A stretch of 64,000 nucleotides of DNA from Bradyrhizobium sp. SRS-191 (GTDB lineage Bacteria > Pseudomonadota > Alphaproteobacteria > Rhizobiales > Xanthobacteraceae): assembly GCF_024586915.1 (NCBI RefSeq), contig NZ_JANBVS010000023.1, forward strand, positions 47,494-111,493, in the 5' to 3' direction. The stretch's first letter is position 1. Every line of letters begins with the position of its first letter. Positions 34,105 through 43,274 of the stretch are shown piece by piece. The notes under the pieces were generated by a model. It made no database searches. It was not told the DNA's origin and saw only the letters and a list, made by a program, of their open reading frames with translations. The position numbers were made by a program, and so were the translations under genes.

Positions 34105-34336
34105 CCCCTCACCTAAGCGAGTATGCCGCTCTGTCCTACATGCCCTCTCCCGCAAGGGGAGAGGGCGCAGTCACGGGCACCGCGCGCTAGGCGATCATAA
34201 GCTATCGCGTTCCCAATAGGTGCTGCAGCAAGACTGCGCAATGCAGTGCCCTCGCCCCCAAGCGAAGCGGAGCTTCGCAAGGCGGGAGAGGGCATCGCCA
34301 GCCTCTCCGCGAGCTCGCTCGGGTGAGGGCTTCTCT
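34105..34336. repeat. Paired palindromic arms, gap 34038-34383
   Basis: The 346-bp gap has no gene. Left arm at 34105-34168 contains ACCCCTCACC and the hairpin GCCCTCTCCCGCAAGGGGAG...; right arm at about 34251-34336 is the inverse, with GCCCTCGCCC, a GAAGCGGAGCTTC hairpin, GGGAGAGGGC and CTCGGGTGAGGG. The same family occurs at 46701-46858. Confidence 0.68.
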
Positions 34337-34383
34337 CCGCAAGCGATACTCGTCGACACACAGCCAACCCAGCCTTCAACAAA

Positions 34384-34647
34384 TCAGGCGTCATCCTGAC
34401 GCCATCTCTGCAAGCCTGCCACGCGCTTCACCCACGGCACCAGGTGAAACCCGCTCATCAGGAGATACATCACCGTCATGCTGCCGAGCGGGGCCCCGGC
34501 CGGCATGGCCGAGCAGATCACATCTGCCCGGCCGTCCCGGCCCATGGCGTTCAGCACGGCCATCACCGCGAAGGTCGGCGACGCGGCGAGGCGGAGAGCA
34601 TCGGCGACATCCGGCATCACGCGCCGCTTGGACAAAAAGAACGCCAT
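34384..34647 (-). CDS. Small hypothetical protein downstream of DUF899 gene
   Basis: 87 residues, start MAFFLSKRRVMPDVADALRL with GGAAG/GGAG upstream. Weakly hydrophobic centre (TVMYLLMSGFHLVPW), perhaps one membrane-associated helix. Lies 17 bp after the DUF899 gene on the same strand, so a likely operon partner. No family recognised. Confidence 0.6.
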   Translation of the reverse strand: MAFFLSKRRVMPDVADALRLAASPTFAVMAVLNAMGRDGRADVICSAMPAGAPLGSMTVMYLLMSGFHLVPWVKRVAGLQRWRQDDA

Positions 34648-34664
34648 GGCTCCACTTCCTTCTG

Positions 34665-35426
34665 TTAGCGTGCCGCGTATTCGTCGCGCCGCCGCCACCA
34701 CACGCCCTGCTCGTTGCGCCCCTTCGGCGCGCGGTCGAGCCACTGATAGGCGCCCCACAGGCCGTCGAGACCGCGGGCGTAGCTCGAATAGGTGTGATAG
34801 ACGACACCGTCTTCGACGATGAACGCGCTCATGCCGGGACGATCGCGCATGAACGTTGCTCCATCCGTGCCGGCCGTGGCGGCGATCTCGGAGACCATCG
34901 GCGGCACATCGGACGCGTTCATCGGCGGGCTGGTGCGATAGTTGTACTCGGTGCCGCCCTGGCGCTGCTGCTCCTCGGTGATCGCGACATTGAAGTCGAA
35001 GTTGAAATCGCTGCTGGCCGACGACGCCCATGGAAAGCTCCAGCCCATGCGGCTCCTGTAGGCCTTCAGCTTCGCCAGCGGGGCGCGCGACACCGCCCAC
35101 AGCATCACGTCGTGATTGGCGAGATGCACCTGGAAGCCGTTGAAGCCGTCGGCGATCATCGAGCAGGATGGGCAGCCGGCCTGGAAGTCGGGCCCGAACA
35201 TGAAGTGATAAACGAGCAGCTGCGAGCGGCCCTTGAACAGATCGGGCAGCGTCGCCGGCCCCTCCTCCGTGTCGAAACGATAGCTCTTGTCGACGCGAAC
35301 CCATGGCAGTTCCTGGCGGCGTCGCGCCAGTTCGTCGCCGCGGCGCGTAAAGTCCTTTTCCGCCTGCAGCAGATCGAGCCGCGCCTTGAGCCAGTCTTTG
35401 CGAGTTCCGATGAGATGCATGGTCAT
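34665..35426 (-). CDS. DUF899 family thioredoxin-like protein
   Basis: 253 residues from MTMHLIGTRKDW with AAAGGAG upstream. Matches the DUF899 pattern: LVYHFMFGPDFQAGCPSCSM (CPSCS) near residue 80, WSFPWASS, and the closing YQWLDRAPKGRNEQG. Proteins of this family are predicted dithiol or thioredoxin-like; function unknown. Divergent from a helix-turn-helix regulator 86 bp away, which probably controls it. Confidence 0.88.
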   Translation of the reverse strand: MTMHLIGTRKDWLKARLDLLQAEKDFTRRGDELARRRQELPWVRVDKSYRFDTEEGPATLPDLFKGRSQLLVYHFMFGPDFQAGCPSCSMIADGFNGFQVHLANHDVMLWAVSRAPLAKLKAYRSRMGWSFPWASSASSDFNFDFNVAITEEQQRQGGTEYNYRTSPPMNASDVPPMVSEIAATAGTDGATFMRDRPGMSAFIVEDGVVYHTYSSYARGLDGLWGAYQWLDRAPKGRNEQGVWWRRRDEYAAR

Positions 35427-35511
35427 GTCCGTCTCCTTTTGCGTATTGACCGCAACTGAGACTAGGATCGGCGCCGGAGGAGCCGGGAGTGACAAGTTTG
35501 GCGGGATTTGC

Positions 35512-36732
35512 ATGGACTCGCTGATCTCAGCAGCGGCGCAGGCGCTCGCCGCGGGTGATCCGCTCGGCGCACTCAATCGCGTTGCGCTGCGCGACGATCC
35601 GCTGGCGCTGGCGCTGCGCGGGATCGCGATGGCCAGGCTCGGTGACGTCGTGCGGGCGAAGACGCTGCTGCGTCAGGCCGCGCGAAGCTTCGGTCCGAAG
35701 GCGGCGTTGGCGCGCGCCCGCTGCGCGGTCGCCGAGGCCGAGATCGCGCTTGCGGCACGCGATCTGTCATGGCCGACCAAGGCGCTGGCAGAGGCGCGCG
35801 AGATCCTGGAGCAGCACGGCGACCGCACCAATGCCGCCTACGCCCGCAGCCTCGAGATCCGGCGGATGGTCCTCATCGGGCATCTCGACGACGCTGAGCG
35901 TGGCCTCGCCGAGCTCGACCCCTCGCCGCTGCAGCCGGCGGCACGCACGATCTACGAGCTGATCGTCGGAGGCCTGGCACTCCGCCGTCTGCAGACCAAG
36001 ACCGCACAAGCCGCGCTGGAGCGCGCCGCGCGCACCGCCCGGCTGTCGCGCAGTCCGGAATTGTATGCGGAAGTCGGCCGGCTATCGGCGAGTCTGTCCG
36101 CGCCGGCCGCTCGTCTCATCCAGGAAGGCGAGCAGCGGATGCTGCAGCTCGATCAGGTCGAGGCGCTGTTCCGGTCGGACGCCTTGATCGTCGACGCCTG
36201 CCGGCTGGCGGTCCGGCGGGGCAACCGCATCGTGCCGTTGGCGCGACGCCCGGTGTTGTTCGCTCTCGCCCGCCGGCTGGCGGAGAGCGCGCCGGATGAT
36301 GTCGGGCGATCCGAGCTGATCGCGCACGCGTTTCGCGGCAGGGAGGCCGACGAGTCGCATCGCGCGCGTCTGCGTGTCGAGATCGGGCGCTTGCGTCACC
36401 TGCTGAAGGACCTGGCGGACGTCAACGCCACGCGCGACGGATTTGGCTTGCTGCCGGGCGCAGGCAGCGACGTCGTCGTGCTGGCGCAGCCGATCGAGGA
36501 CGAGAATGCGTCCGTGCTGGCGTGCCTCGCCGACGGCGAGGCGTGGTCGAGCTCCGGCCTTGCGCTGGCGCTCGGCGCCAGCCAGCGCACAGTGCAGCGT
36601 GCGCTCGACGCGCTCGCGCTGTCGGGCAAGGTTCAATCATTCGGCCGCGGCCGGGCGCAGCGCTGGACCTGTCCGGTGGTGCCGGAATTCGCGACCAGCT
36701 TGTTACTCCCGGCGTGGTCGTCGCTCGACTAG
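35512..36732 (+). CDS. Helix-turn-helix regulator with TPR-like helical repeats
   Basis: 406 residues. N-terminal two thirds are Ala/Leu/Arg-rich helical repeats (ALALRGIAMARLGDVVRAK, EAEIALAARDLSWPTKAL) resembling TPRs; the C-terminus carries a winged-helix-like segment, SSGLALALGASQRTVQRALD. Divergent from the DUF899 gene, suggesting local control. ATG at 35512 chosen because upstream sequence overlaps the DUF899 start region. Ligand and target unknown. Confidence 0.75.
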   Translation: MDSLISAAAQALAAGDPLGALNRVALRDDPLALALRGIAMARLGDVVRAKTLLRQAARSFGPKAALARARCAVAEAEIALAARDLSWPTKALAEAREILEQHGDRTNAAYARSLEIRRMVLIGHLDDAERGLAELDPSPLQPAARTIYELIVGGLALRRLQTKTAQAALERAARTARLSRSPELYAEVGRLSASLSAPAARLIQEGEQRMLQLDQVEALFRSDALIVDACRLAVRRGNRIVPLARRPVLFALARRLAESAPDDVGRSELIAHAFRGREADESHRARLRVEIGRLRHLLKDLADVNATRDGFGLLPGAGSDVVVLAQPIEDENASVLACLADGEAWSSSGLALALGASQRTVQRALDALALSGKVQSFGRGRAQRWTCPVVPEFATSLLLPAWSSLD

Positions 36733-36753
36733 CGTGCGGCCGTCAGCAACGGA

Positions 36754-37410
36754 ATGGATCACCACATGACACGCGCACCTGCAGAGATCATTCGCGAATA
36801 TGGCCCGTTCGACGACGCAGACCGCGTGAACGGCGTCAGCTTTGACGGCGAGCGGGTGTGGATCGCGACCGGCGGCAGCATCAAGGCGTTCGATCCCGCC
36901 GATGGCACGGTGCGCAAGTCGCTGGATGTGCCCTCCCATGCCGGCACGGCCTTCGACGGCCGGCACCTTTATCAGATCGCCGAGGATCGCATTCACAAGG
37001 TCGATCCCGTCAGCGGCCGCGTGCTCGCGACGATCCCCGCGCCCTCCGGCGGCGGCGATTCCGGGCTCGCCTGGGCGGAAGGCTCGCTGTGGGTCGGCGC
37101 CTATCGCGATCGCAAGATCCACCAGATCGATCCCGCGACGGGACAGATCCTGCGCAGCATCCCCTGCACGCGCTTCGTCACCGGCGTCACCTGGGTCGAT
37201 GGCGAGCTCTGGCACGGCACCTGGGAGGACGATATCAGCGACATCAGGCGGATCGATCCGGAGACGGGCGAGGTGCTCGATCAGCTCGACATGCCCCAGG
37301 GCACCGGAGTGTCGGGCATGGAATCCGACGGCCGCGAGATGCTGTATTGCGGCGGCGGCGGCAGCGGCAAGGTGCGCGCTGTCAGGCGTCCAAAGGCCTC
37401 ACGCGGCTGA
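36754..37410 (+). CDS. Beta-propeller (NHL/YVTN-like) protein
   Basis: 218 residues or 214 if the second ATG at 36766 is used. Repeats of the type GVSFDGERVWIATGGSIKAFDPADG, then LAWAEGSLWVGAYRDRK and TWVDGELWHGTWEDD, each an approximately 40-residue blade. Similar to glutamine-cyclotransferase-like propellers. No signal peptide, so probably cytosolic. Follows the regulator by 21 bp on the same strand. Reaction unknown. Confidence 0.75.
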   Translation: MDHHMTRAPAEIIREYGPFDDADRVNGVSFDGERVWIATGGSIKAFDPADGTVRKSLDVPSHAGTAFDGRHLYQIAEDRIHKVDPVSGRVLATIPAPSGGGDSGLAWAEGSLWVGAYRDRKIHQIDPATGQILRSIPCTRFVTGVTWVDGELWHGTWEDDISDIRRIDPETGEVLDQLDMPQGTGVSGMESDGREMLYCGGGGSGKVRAVRRPKASRG

Positions 37411-37457
37411 GCGGGTGGACTCCGGCCGTAGAGCTGCTCGAACAGCTCCGCGGACGC

Positions 37458-38597
37458 CTACTTGCCGATTGACGTATACGCCGCCTTGCGGAAGTTGGCG
37501 TTGGCCTCCTCGCGCGTCTGCAGCTGCTGGCCGGTGCCGCCGCCGACCGGCTTGGTCGGCGTGATCACCGAGAACAGCACGAAGCCGCCGGCCTTGCGCG
37601 GGAAGATGAAGTACTCGGCGATATCCGATTTCTCGCTGTCCTCGCAGGAGGACATGCCGCGGAACACCACCGCGCTGTCGACCAGTTCGCTGTTGCGCGC
37701 CGAGATGAACTTGCCTTTGCAGTCGCGTGCGTCGTTGCCGATGATCGTGGCGGCGACCTCGAGGCCGTCGAGATTGCGCTGCGGCGGCACGATGCGGACG
37801 AAACCGGTGGCGTTGTCCGACTTCCAGGCGACGCCGCCCGCCGTCAGCCACACCGGCCGTTCGCCGCCGCCCAGGATCGCGGGATGCGACAGCGCAGCCT
37901 TGAGGATGAAGTTGGAGGCGATCTGCATGGCTTCGAGCTGCAGCTCGGGAGAATCCTCCGAGGCTCGTGCCGGCTGAACGCTGGCCACTGCAGCAGGCGC
38001 GGTCGTGGCGGGCGGCGCGGCCGGACGCTGCGCCGTGGCAGCGTTGGGCTGCACAGTGAAGTTCGTCGCTGCTGCCATTCCACCGGCATTGATCATGCGT
38101 ACGCAATTGGCGAGCGACAGCAGCATCACGGAGGTGCCGTTGAGATCGAACTGGAACAGGTTGCCTTGCGCGAAAGCCGACATCGTCCGTGCCGCCCGGA
38201 ACGTCTTGATCAGCGTCGAGTCATTCGGCATCGGCACGACGACCATGTTGGCCGACCACACAGAGCCTTCGACATTGTAGGAATTTCGTCCATCGAAGCT
38301 GAGCACGATGGGAAACTTCTGTCCCTGCGTGAGCGACCAACCGGGATGGATGAACGCGAGCGCCCAATTGTAGGTCGGCAGCGCGAGCACGCCGAAACTG
38401 ATGCCGCTCTTGTAGCTTGCGGACGCGATACAGCTCGAGAACTTGCCGGTGTTGTCGTCGGTATAGGCGCCGCCCGACCAGCCTGCCACTGAGATCGTGC
38501 CATAAGGACCTTTGGCATACGCCGGCTCGATCAGCGCGGCCGACGCCAGCCCAAGAACCGAAAGCATCGCTGCAAAGATCGCCCGCCGCACCGTCAT
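37458..38597 (-). CDS. Secreted protein of unknown function
   Basis: 379 residues with a signal peptide (MTVRRAIFAAMLSVLGLASA). AGGGGA lies 8 bases before the ATG. Two parts, about 35-190 and 245-379, are joined by a Pro/Ala/Thr-rich linker (PAAPPATTAPAAVASVQPA). Six cysteines are scattered (e.g. FSSCIAS, LANCVR, DCKG, SSCEDS) and may form disulfides. No family recognised. Convergent with the propeller gene. Confidence 0.7.
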   Translation of the reverse strand: MTVRRAIFAAMLSVLGLASAALIEPAYAKGPYGTISVAGWSGGAYTDDNTGKFSSCIASASYKSGISFGVLALPTYNWALAFIHPGWSLTQGQKFPIVLSFDGRNSYNVEGSVWSANMVVVPMPNDSTLIKTFRAARTMSAFAQGNLFQFDLNGTSVMLLSLANCVRMINAGGMAAATNFTVQPNAATAQRPAAPPATTAPAAVASVQPARASEDSPELQLEAMQIASNFILKAALSHPAILGGGERPVWLTAGGVAWKSDNATGFVRIVPPQRNLDGLEVAATIIGNDARDCKGKFISARNSELVDSAVVFRGMSSCEDSEKSDIAEYFIFPRKAGGFVLFSVITPTKPVGGGTGQQLQTREEANANFRKAAYTSIGK

Positions 38598-38806
38598 CTG
38601 ACATCCCCTTTTTCGCCGCATTGTTGCAATTCCGGCGGCCACGTCAAGTAGATGCGTAGAGCGACTTTCTACTCAAGGGATAGACCGGCTGCGCCCGATC
38701 GCGGGCAGGTACACACAACATGTCGCGGTCGCCGTCCACAGTCCTTCATGGGAACGTCATCGAACTCCGCTAGCGCTCACGAGGTCTCAAGAAGGGATCT
38801 CGCCAA

Positions 38807-39628
38807 ATGTCCGCCACGCTGCCCGTCCTGGGCGCCGCCCTCTCCGTCAAATCGATTCCGGCCCACACCGACTGGCTGCTCGAGTGCCAGCGCGATCTCG
38901 AGATCCAGGATTTCTTCCGCGCCGACCTGCTCGACAGCGACTGGCGCAGCACGGCCAAGGAGATCAAGTCGATGCTCTCGGGCCATACCGGCCGGCTCGG
39001 CATCCACGGCCCGTTCTGGGGCTTCACCATCGCCAGCCACGACCCGATGATCCGCCGCGCCGTGACCAAGCGGCTGCTGCAAGGTCTGGAAGTTGCCGAG
39101 TTCCTCGGCGCCACGCAGATGGTGATCCACTCGCCCTACACGACCTGGGACTACAACAACATCGACATGCTGCCGGACAATCGCGAGGCGCTGATCGAGC
39201 GTGTTCGTGCGACCTTGTCGGACGTGATCGCCTCCGCCGAGCAGGCCAATTGCGAGCTTGTGATCGAGAACATCGAGGACAAGAATCCGCTGGATCGCGT
39301 CGGCCTCGCCAAGGCGCTGGGCAGCAACAAGGTGCGGGTATCGCTCGACACCGGCCACGCCAACTACGCGCATCATTCCACCGGCGCTCCGCCGGTCGAC
39401 TATTATGTCGATGCCGCCGGCGACATGCTGGCGCATGTGCATCTCCAGGATACCGACGGCTATGCCGACCGCCACTGGGCCCCCGGCGAAGGCAATATCC
39501 GCTGGATTGCCGTGTTCCGCGCGCTGGCGAAGCTCTCTTCCAATCCGCGCCTGATCCTCGAGCTGCGCAACCACGATCACGTCAAGCTCGGCGCGGCGCA
39601 TCTCGCCTCGCTCGGCCTCGCCCAATAA
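38807..39628 (+). CDS. Sugar phosphate isomerase/epimerase-type TIM barrel
   Basis: 273 residues of the xylose-isomerase-like TIM-barrel (AP endonuclease 2) fold. Metal-site residues are visible in VIHSPYTTWDY, LVIENIEDKN, SLDTGHANYAH and AHVHLQDTDG followed by HWAPGEGNI. Likely acts on a sugar or cyclitol. It leads a rightward run with a complete ABC importer, so it may process the imported compound. Confidence 0.85.
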   Translation: MSATLPVLGAALSVKSIPAHTDWLLECQRDLEIQDFFRADLLDSDWRSTAKEIKSMLSGHTGRLGIHGPFWGFTIASHDPMIRRAVTKRLLQGLEVAEFLGATQMVIHSPYTTWDYNNIDMLPDNREALIERVRATLSDVIASAEQANCELVIENIEDKNPLDRVGLAKALGSNKVRVSLDTGHANYAHHSTGAPPVDYYVDAAGDMLAHVHLQDTDGYADRHWAPGEGNIRWIAVFRALAKLSSNPRLILELRNHDHVKLGAAHLASLGLAQ

Positions 39629-39668
39629 GCAACGACCTCTTTTCCTGACAACCTCAAGAGAGATTGCC

Positions 39669-41306
39669 ATGACCAAGCTCACCCGCCGCGGCCTGCTCGG
39701 CGCCGGCGCCGCGATCGGCGGCAGCTTCATCCTGCCGCGCGTCTCGATCGCGCAGGCCGACAACCGTCCCTCCGTCACCATTGCCGTGCAGAAGGTGACC
39801 AACTCGAACGTGCTCGACGTGCTGCGCGAGCAGTCCAATGTCGGCGAGCGCGTGTTCTACTCCTCGCTGTGGGAAAGCCTGATCTCGAAGAACTTCCGCG
39901 GCAATCTCGAAGCCGTCCCCGGCCTCGCCACCGAGTGGAAGCGGATCGACGACCAGACCGTCGAGCTGAAGCTGCGCCAGGGCGTCAAGTTCCACAACGG
40001 AGACGAGATGACGTCCGAGGACGTCGTGTTCTCGTTCAGCCGCGAGCGCATGTTCGGCGACAGCGAAGCGAAGAGCCGCAGCACCATCAAGGCGTTCGAG
40101 AAGATCCCGACGCCGCGCCCCGGCAAGGAGCTGCCGCCGGACGTGATCGGCGTCGCGCGCCGGATGTGGCCGGACCTCGTCCGCGTCGACGCGGTCGACA
40201 AATACACCGTGCGCTTCGTCAACGCGACGCCTGACGTGACCATCGAAGGCCGCCTGATGCGCTATGGCTCCGACATCATGAGCCGGCGCGGCTGGGAGGA
40301 GGCGGCGAGCTATCTCGACTGGGCGCGCAAGCCGATCACCACCGGTCCCTACAAGATCGTCGAGTTCAAGCCCGACGTGTCGCTGACGCTCGAAGCCCAT
40401 GACGAATATTGGGGCGGCCGTCCGCCGCTGAAGCGCATCCGCTTCCTCGAAGTGCCTGAAGTCGCGAGCCGCATCAATGGTCTCTTGTCCGGCGAATATC
40501 AGTTCGCCTGCGACATCCCGCCGGACCAGATCGCCGGCATCGAGAAGAACACGGCGTTCGAAGTCCAGGGCGGCACCATCCTCAATCACCGCCTCACCGT
40601 GTTCGACAAGAACCATCCGCAGCTCGCCAATCCCTTGGTGCGACGCGCCTTCACCCACGCGATCGACCGCCAGGCCATCGTCGACAGCCTGTGGGCCGGC
40701 CGCACCCGCGTGCCGAAGGGCCTGCAATGGGAGTTCTACGGCGACATGTTCATCGCCGACTGGAGCGTGCCGGCGTTCGACCCGAAGCTGGCGCAGGACC
40801 TGCTGAAGCAGGCCGGCTACAAGGGCGATCCGATCCCCTACCGCCTGCTCAACAACTACTACACCAACCAGACCGCGACCGCGCAGGTGCTGGTCGAGAT
40901 GTGGCAGGCCGTCGGCCTCAACGTGCAGATCGAGACCAAGGAGAACTGGTCGCAGATCCTGGAGCGCGCGCCGAACCGCGCCGTGCGCGACTGGTCGAAC
41001 TCGGCGGCCTTCAACGATCCTGTCTCCTCGCTGGTCGCCCAGCACGGCCCGAACGGCCAGCAGCAGCAGGTCGGCGAATGGACCAATGCCGAGCTGAACA
41101 AGCTGTCGGAGTTCCTGGAGACCTCGACCGATCGCGCGGCGCGCAAGAAGGCGTTCGGCCGCATGCTGGAAATCGCCGAGCGCGAGGACCCGGCCTACAC
41201 GGTGCTGCACCAGAACGCGACCTTCACCGCCAAGCCGAAGTCGATCAAGTGGAAGGCCTCGCCGGCCTTCGCGATGGACTTCCGCACCGGCAATTACGGA
41301 GTCTGA
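39669..41306 (+). CDS. Family 5 ABC substrate-binding protein, Tat-exported
   Basis: 545 residues with a twin-arginine leader (TRRGLLGAGAAIGGSF). SBP family 5 features: PGLATEWKRIDDQTVELKLR, GVKFHNGDEMTSEDV, and the hinge ITTGPYKIVEFKP. Family members bind peptides or oligosaccharides. Followed by two ATPases and two permeases in one run (41.3-45.1 kb). Confidence 0.93.
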   Translation: MTKLTRRGLLGAGAAIGGSFILPRVSIAQADNRPSVTIAVQKVTNSNVLDVLREQSNVGERVFYSSLWESLISKNFRGNLEAVPGLATEWKRIDDQTVELKLRQGVKFHNGDEMTSEDVVFSFSRERMFGDSEAKSRSTIKAFEKIPTPRPGKELPPDVIGVARRMWPDLVRVDAVDKYTVRFVNATPDVTIEGRLMRYGSDIMSRRGWEEAASYLDWARKPITTGPYKIVEFKPDVSLTLEAHDEYWGGRPPLKRIRFLEVPEVASRINGLLSGEYQFACDIPPDQIAGIEKNTAFEVQGGTILNHRLTVFDKNHPQLANPLVRRAFTHAIDRQAIVDSLWAGRTRVPKGLQWEFYGDMFIADWSVPAFDPKLAQDLLKQAGYKGDPIPYRLLNNYYTNQTATAQVLVEMWQAVGLNVQIETKENWSQILERAPNRAVRDWSNSAAFNDPVSSLVAQHGPNGQQQQVGEWTNAELNKLSEFLETSTDRAARKKAFGRMLEIAEREDPAYTVLHQNATFTAKPKSIKWKASPAFAMDFRTGNYGV

Positions 41307-41310
41307 TGCC

Positions 41311-42285
41311 GTGGCGCCGCTAGTCAGCATCTCCGGCCTGAAAGTCGCCTTCAACGGCACCCCTGTGCTGCATGGCATCGATCTCGACATCGACAAGGGC
41401 GAGGCCGTGGGTCTCGTCGGCGAGTCCGGATCCGGCAAGTCGGTGACCTGGCTCGCGGCGCTCGGCCTCCTGCCCGCCAAGGCGAAGGTCGCCGGCTCCG
41501 CCACGCTCGACGGCCGCGAGCTGATCGGGGCCGATGGCAAGGTGCTGGACCAGGTCCGGGGCCGGCGCATCGCGATGATCTTTCAGGATCCCGCGAGCGC
41601 GCTCAATCCCGTGCTCACGATCCGGCGCCAACTGTGCGAGAGCCTCGCTCTGCATCGCGGCCTGCGCGGCGAGGCCGCGCGGATCGAGGCGCTCCGGCTG
41701 CTCGATCTCGTCGGCATTCCCGATGCGAACAGGCGGCTGTCGGCCTATCCGCACGAATTCTCCGGCGGCCAGGTCCAACGCATCATGATTGCGATCGCGC
41801 TCGCCGGCCAGCCGCACCTGCTGATCGCGGACGAGCCGACCACCGCGCTCGATGCCACCATCCAGGCGCAGATCCTCGACCTGCTGGCGGCCGTGCGCCG
41901 CGAGTTCAACATGGCGATGGTGCTGATCAGCCACGACCTCGGCGTCGTCGCCGAGAATTGCGATCGTGTCTGCGTGATGTATGCCGGCCGCATCGTCGAG
42001 CGCGCGCCGGCCACGCGTCTGTTCGATGATCCCTGGCATCCTTACGCGCAAGGCCTGATCGGCGCGCTGCCGCCGCTGGATGGCGCGCGCCGGCGATTGC
42101 AGGCGATTCCCGGCACGGTGCCCGATCCGCGCGCGTTGCCGAGCGGTTGCGCCTTCGCGCCACGCTGCAGTTTCGCCGGCGACGGCTGTCATGCCGGCGT
42201 GCCGCTGCTGGCGCCGATCGTGCAGGATCGCGCGGTCGCCTGCCTGCGGCCGCAGCGGCTGCCGGTGGAGCTCGCCGCCGAATGA
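41311..42285 (+). CDS. Oligopeptide-type ABC transporter ATPase (DppD/OppD-like)
   Basis: 324 residues from GTG four bases after the SBP stop. Walker A GESGSGKSVTW, signature FSGGQVQRIMIA, Walker B LLIADEPTTALD, and a C-terminal cysteine cluster (CAFAPRCSFAGDGC) typical of OppD/DppD iron-sulphur regions. Its stop overlaps the next ATPase start. Confidence 0.93.
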   Translation: MAPLVSISGLKVAFNGTPVLHGIDLDIDKGEAVGLVGESGSGKSVTWLAALGLLPAKAKVAGSATLDGRELIGADGKVLDQVRGRRIAMIFQDPASALNPVLTIRRQLCESLALHRGLRGEAARIEALRLLDLVGIPDANRRLSAYPHEFSGGQVQRIMIAIALAGQPHLLIADEPTTALDATIQAQILDLLAAVRREFNMAMVLISHDLGVVAENCDRVCVMYAGRIVERAPATRLFDDPWHPYAQGLIGALPPLDGARRRLQAIPGTVPDPRALPSGCAFAPRCSFAGDGCHAGVPLLAPIVQDRAVACLRPQRLPVELAAE

Positions 42286-43274
42286 CCACGCCGCTGGTCG
42301 AGATCAACCAGATCTCGCGAACCTATCGGATGCGGACCGGCCTGTTCGGGCGCACGACTTCAGTCCACGCCGTCGACGGCTTGAGCTTCTCCATCGTCAA
42401 AGGCGAGACGCTCGGCATCGTCGGCGAGTCCGGCTCCGGCAAATCCACCACAGGCCGCATGGTGCTCGGACTCGAGCCGCCGGACGCGGGCACGGTCCGC
42501 TTCGACGGCGCGCCGATTGCCGCGCCGGGCACGGCCGCATGGCGCGCTCAGCGCGCGCGCATGCAGATGATCTTCCAGGATCCGCTCGGCGCGCTCGATC
42601 GCAGGCTTCCCGTCGCCGAGCAGATCCGCGAGCCGCTCGATATCCACGACATCGGCACCAAGGACGAGCGCGACGCGCGCGTGCGCGAGCTGCTGCTGTC
42701 AGTCGATCTCAATGACAGCCATGGCCGCCGCTATCCCGGCGCGCTCTCCGGCGGCCAGCGCCAGCGCATCGTGCTGGCGCGCGCGCTCGCGACGAGGCCC
42801 GACTTCCTGGTTTGCGACGAGCCGGTCAGCGCGCTCGACGTCTCGATCCAGGCGCAGGTCGTGAACCTGCTGGTCGACCTCCAGGCGCGGCTCGGCCTGA
42901 CCATGCTGTTCATCAGCCACGATCTCCGAGTCATTCGCCAGATCAGCAGCAAGGTCGCGGTGATGTATCTCGGCCGCATTGTCGAATATGGCGATGCCGA
43001 CGATCTGTTCGCCAAGCCGCAGCATCCCTACACACAGGCGCTGGTGTCAGCCTCGCCGGCCCCGGGCCGCCGCAGCATCGGTCGCATCGTGCTGACGGGC
43101 GATCCGCCCAATCCGGCCGCGCGTCCCTCCGGCTGCGCCTTCCATCCGCGCTGCCGCCATGCGAGCGCGCGTTGCGCCATCGAGGTGCCCGCACTCGCTG
43201 CGCTCGATGCGCAGCGCCAGGTCGCCTGCCACCTTGTGACGGGTTCACAATCGCACACCCAGGACGCCGCGTGA
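42282..43274 (+). CDS. Oligopeptide-type ABC transporter ATPase (DppF/OppF-like)
   Basis: 330 residues, ATGA-coupled to the previous ATPase. Walker A GESGSGKSTTG, signature LSGGQRQRIVLA, Walker B FLVCDEPVSALD, C-terminal CAFHPRCRHASARC. Second ATPase of the pair; stop overlaps the permease ATG by one base. Confidence 0.93.
   Translation: MTTPLVEINQISRTYRMRTGLFGRTTSVHAVDGLSFSIVKGETLGIVGESGSGKSTTGRMVLGLEPPDAGTVRFDGAPIAAPGTAAWRAQRARMQMIFQDPLGALDRRLPVAEQIREPLDIHDIGTKDERDARVRELLLSVDLNDSHGRRYPGALSGGQRQRIVLARALATRPDFLVCDEPVSALDVSIQAQVVNLLVDLQARLGLTMLFISHDLRVIRQISSKVAVMYLGRIVEYGDADDLFAKPQHPYTQALVSASPAPGRRSIGRIVLTGDPPNPAARPSGCAFHPRCRHASARCAIEVPALAALDAQRQVACHLVTGSQSHTQDAA

Noticed and set aside
39654..41570. 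638-codon leftward frame opposite the substrate-binding protein
   Set aside because: Arg/His/Asp-rich antisense shadow.
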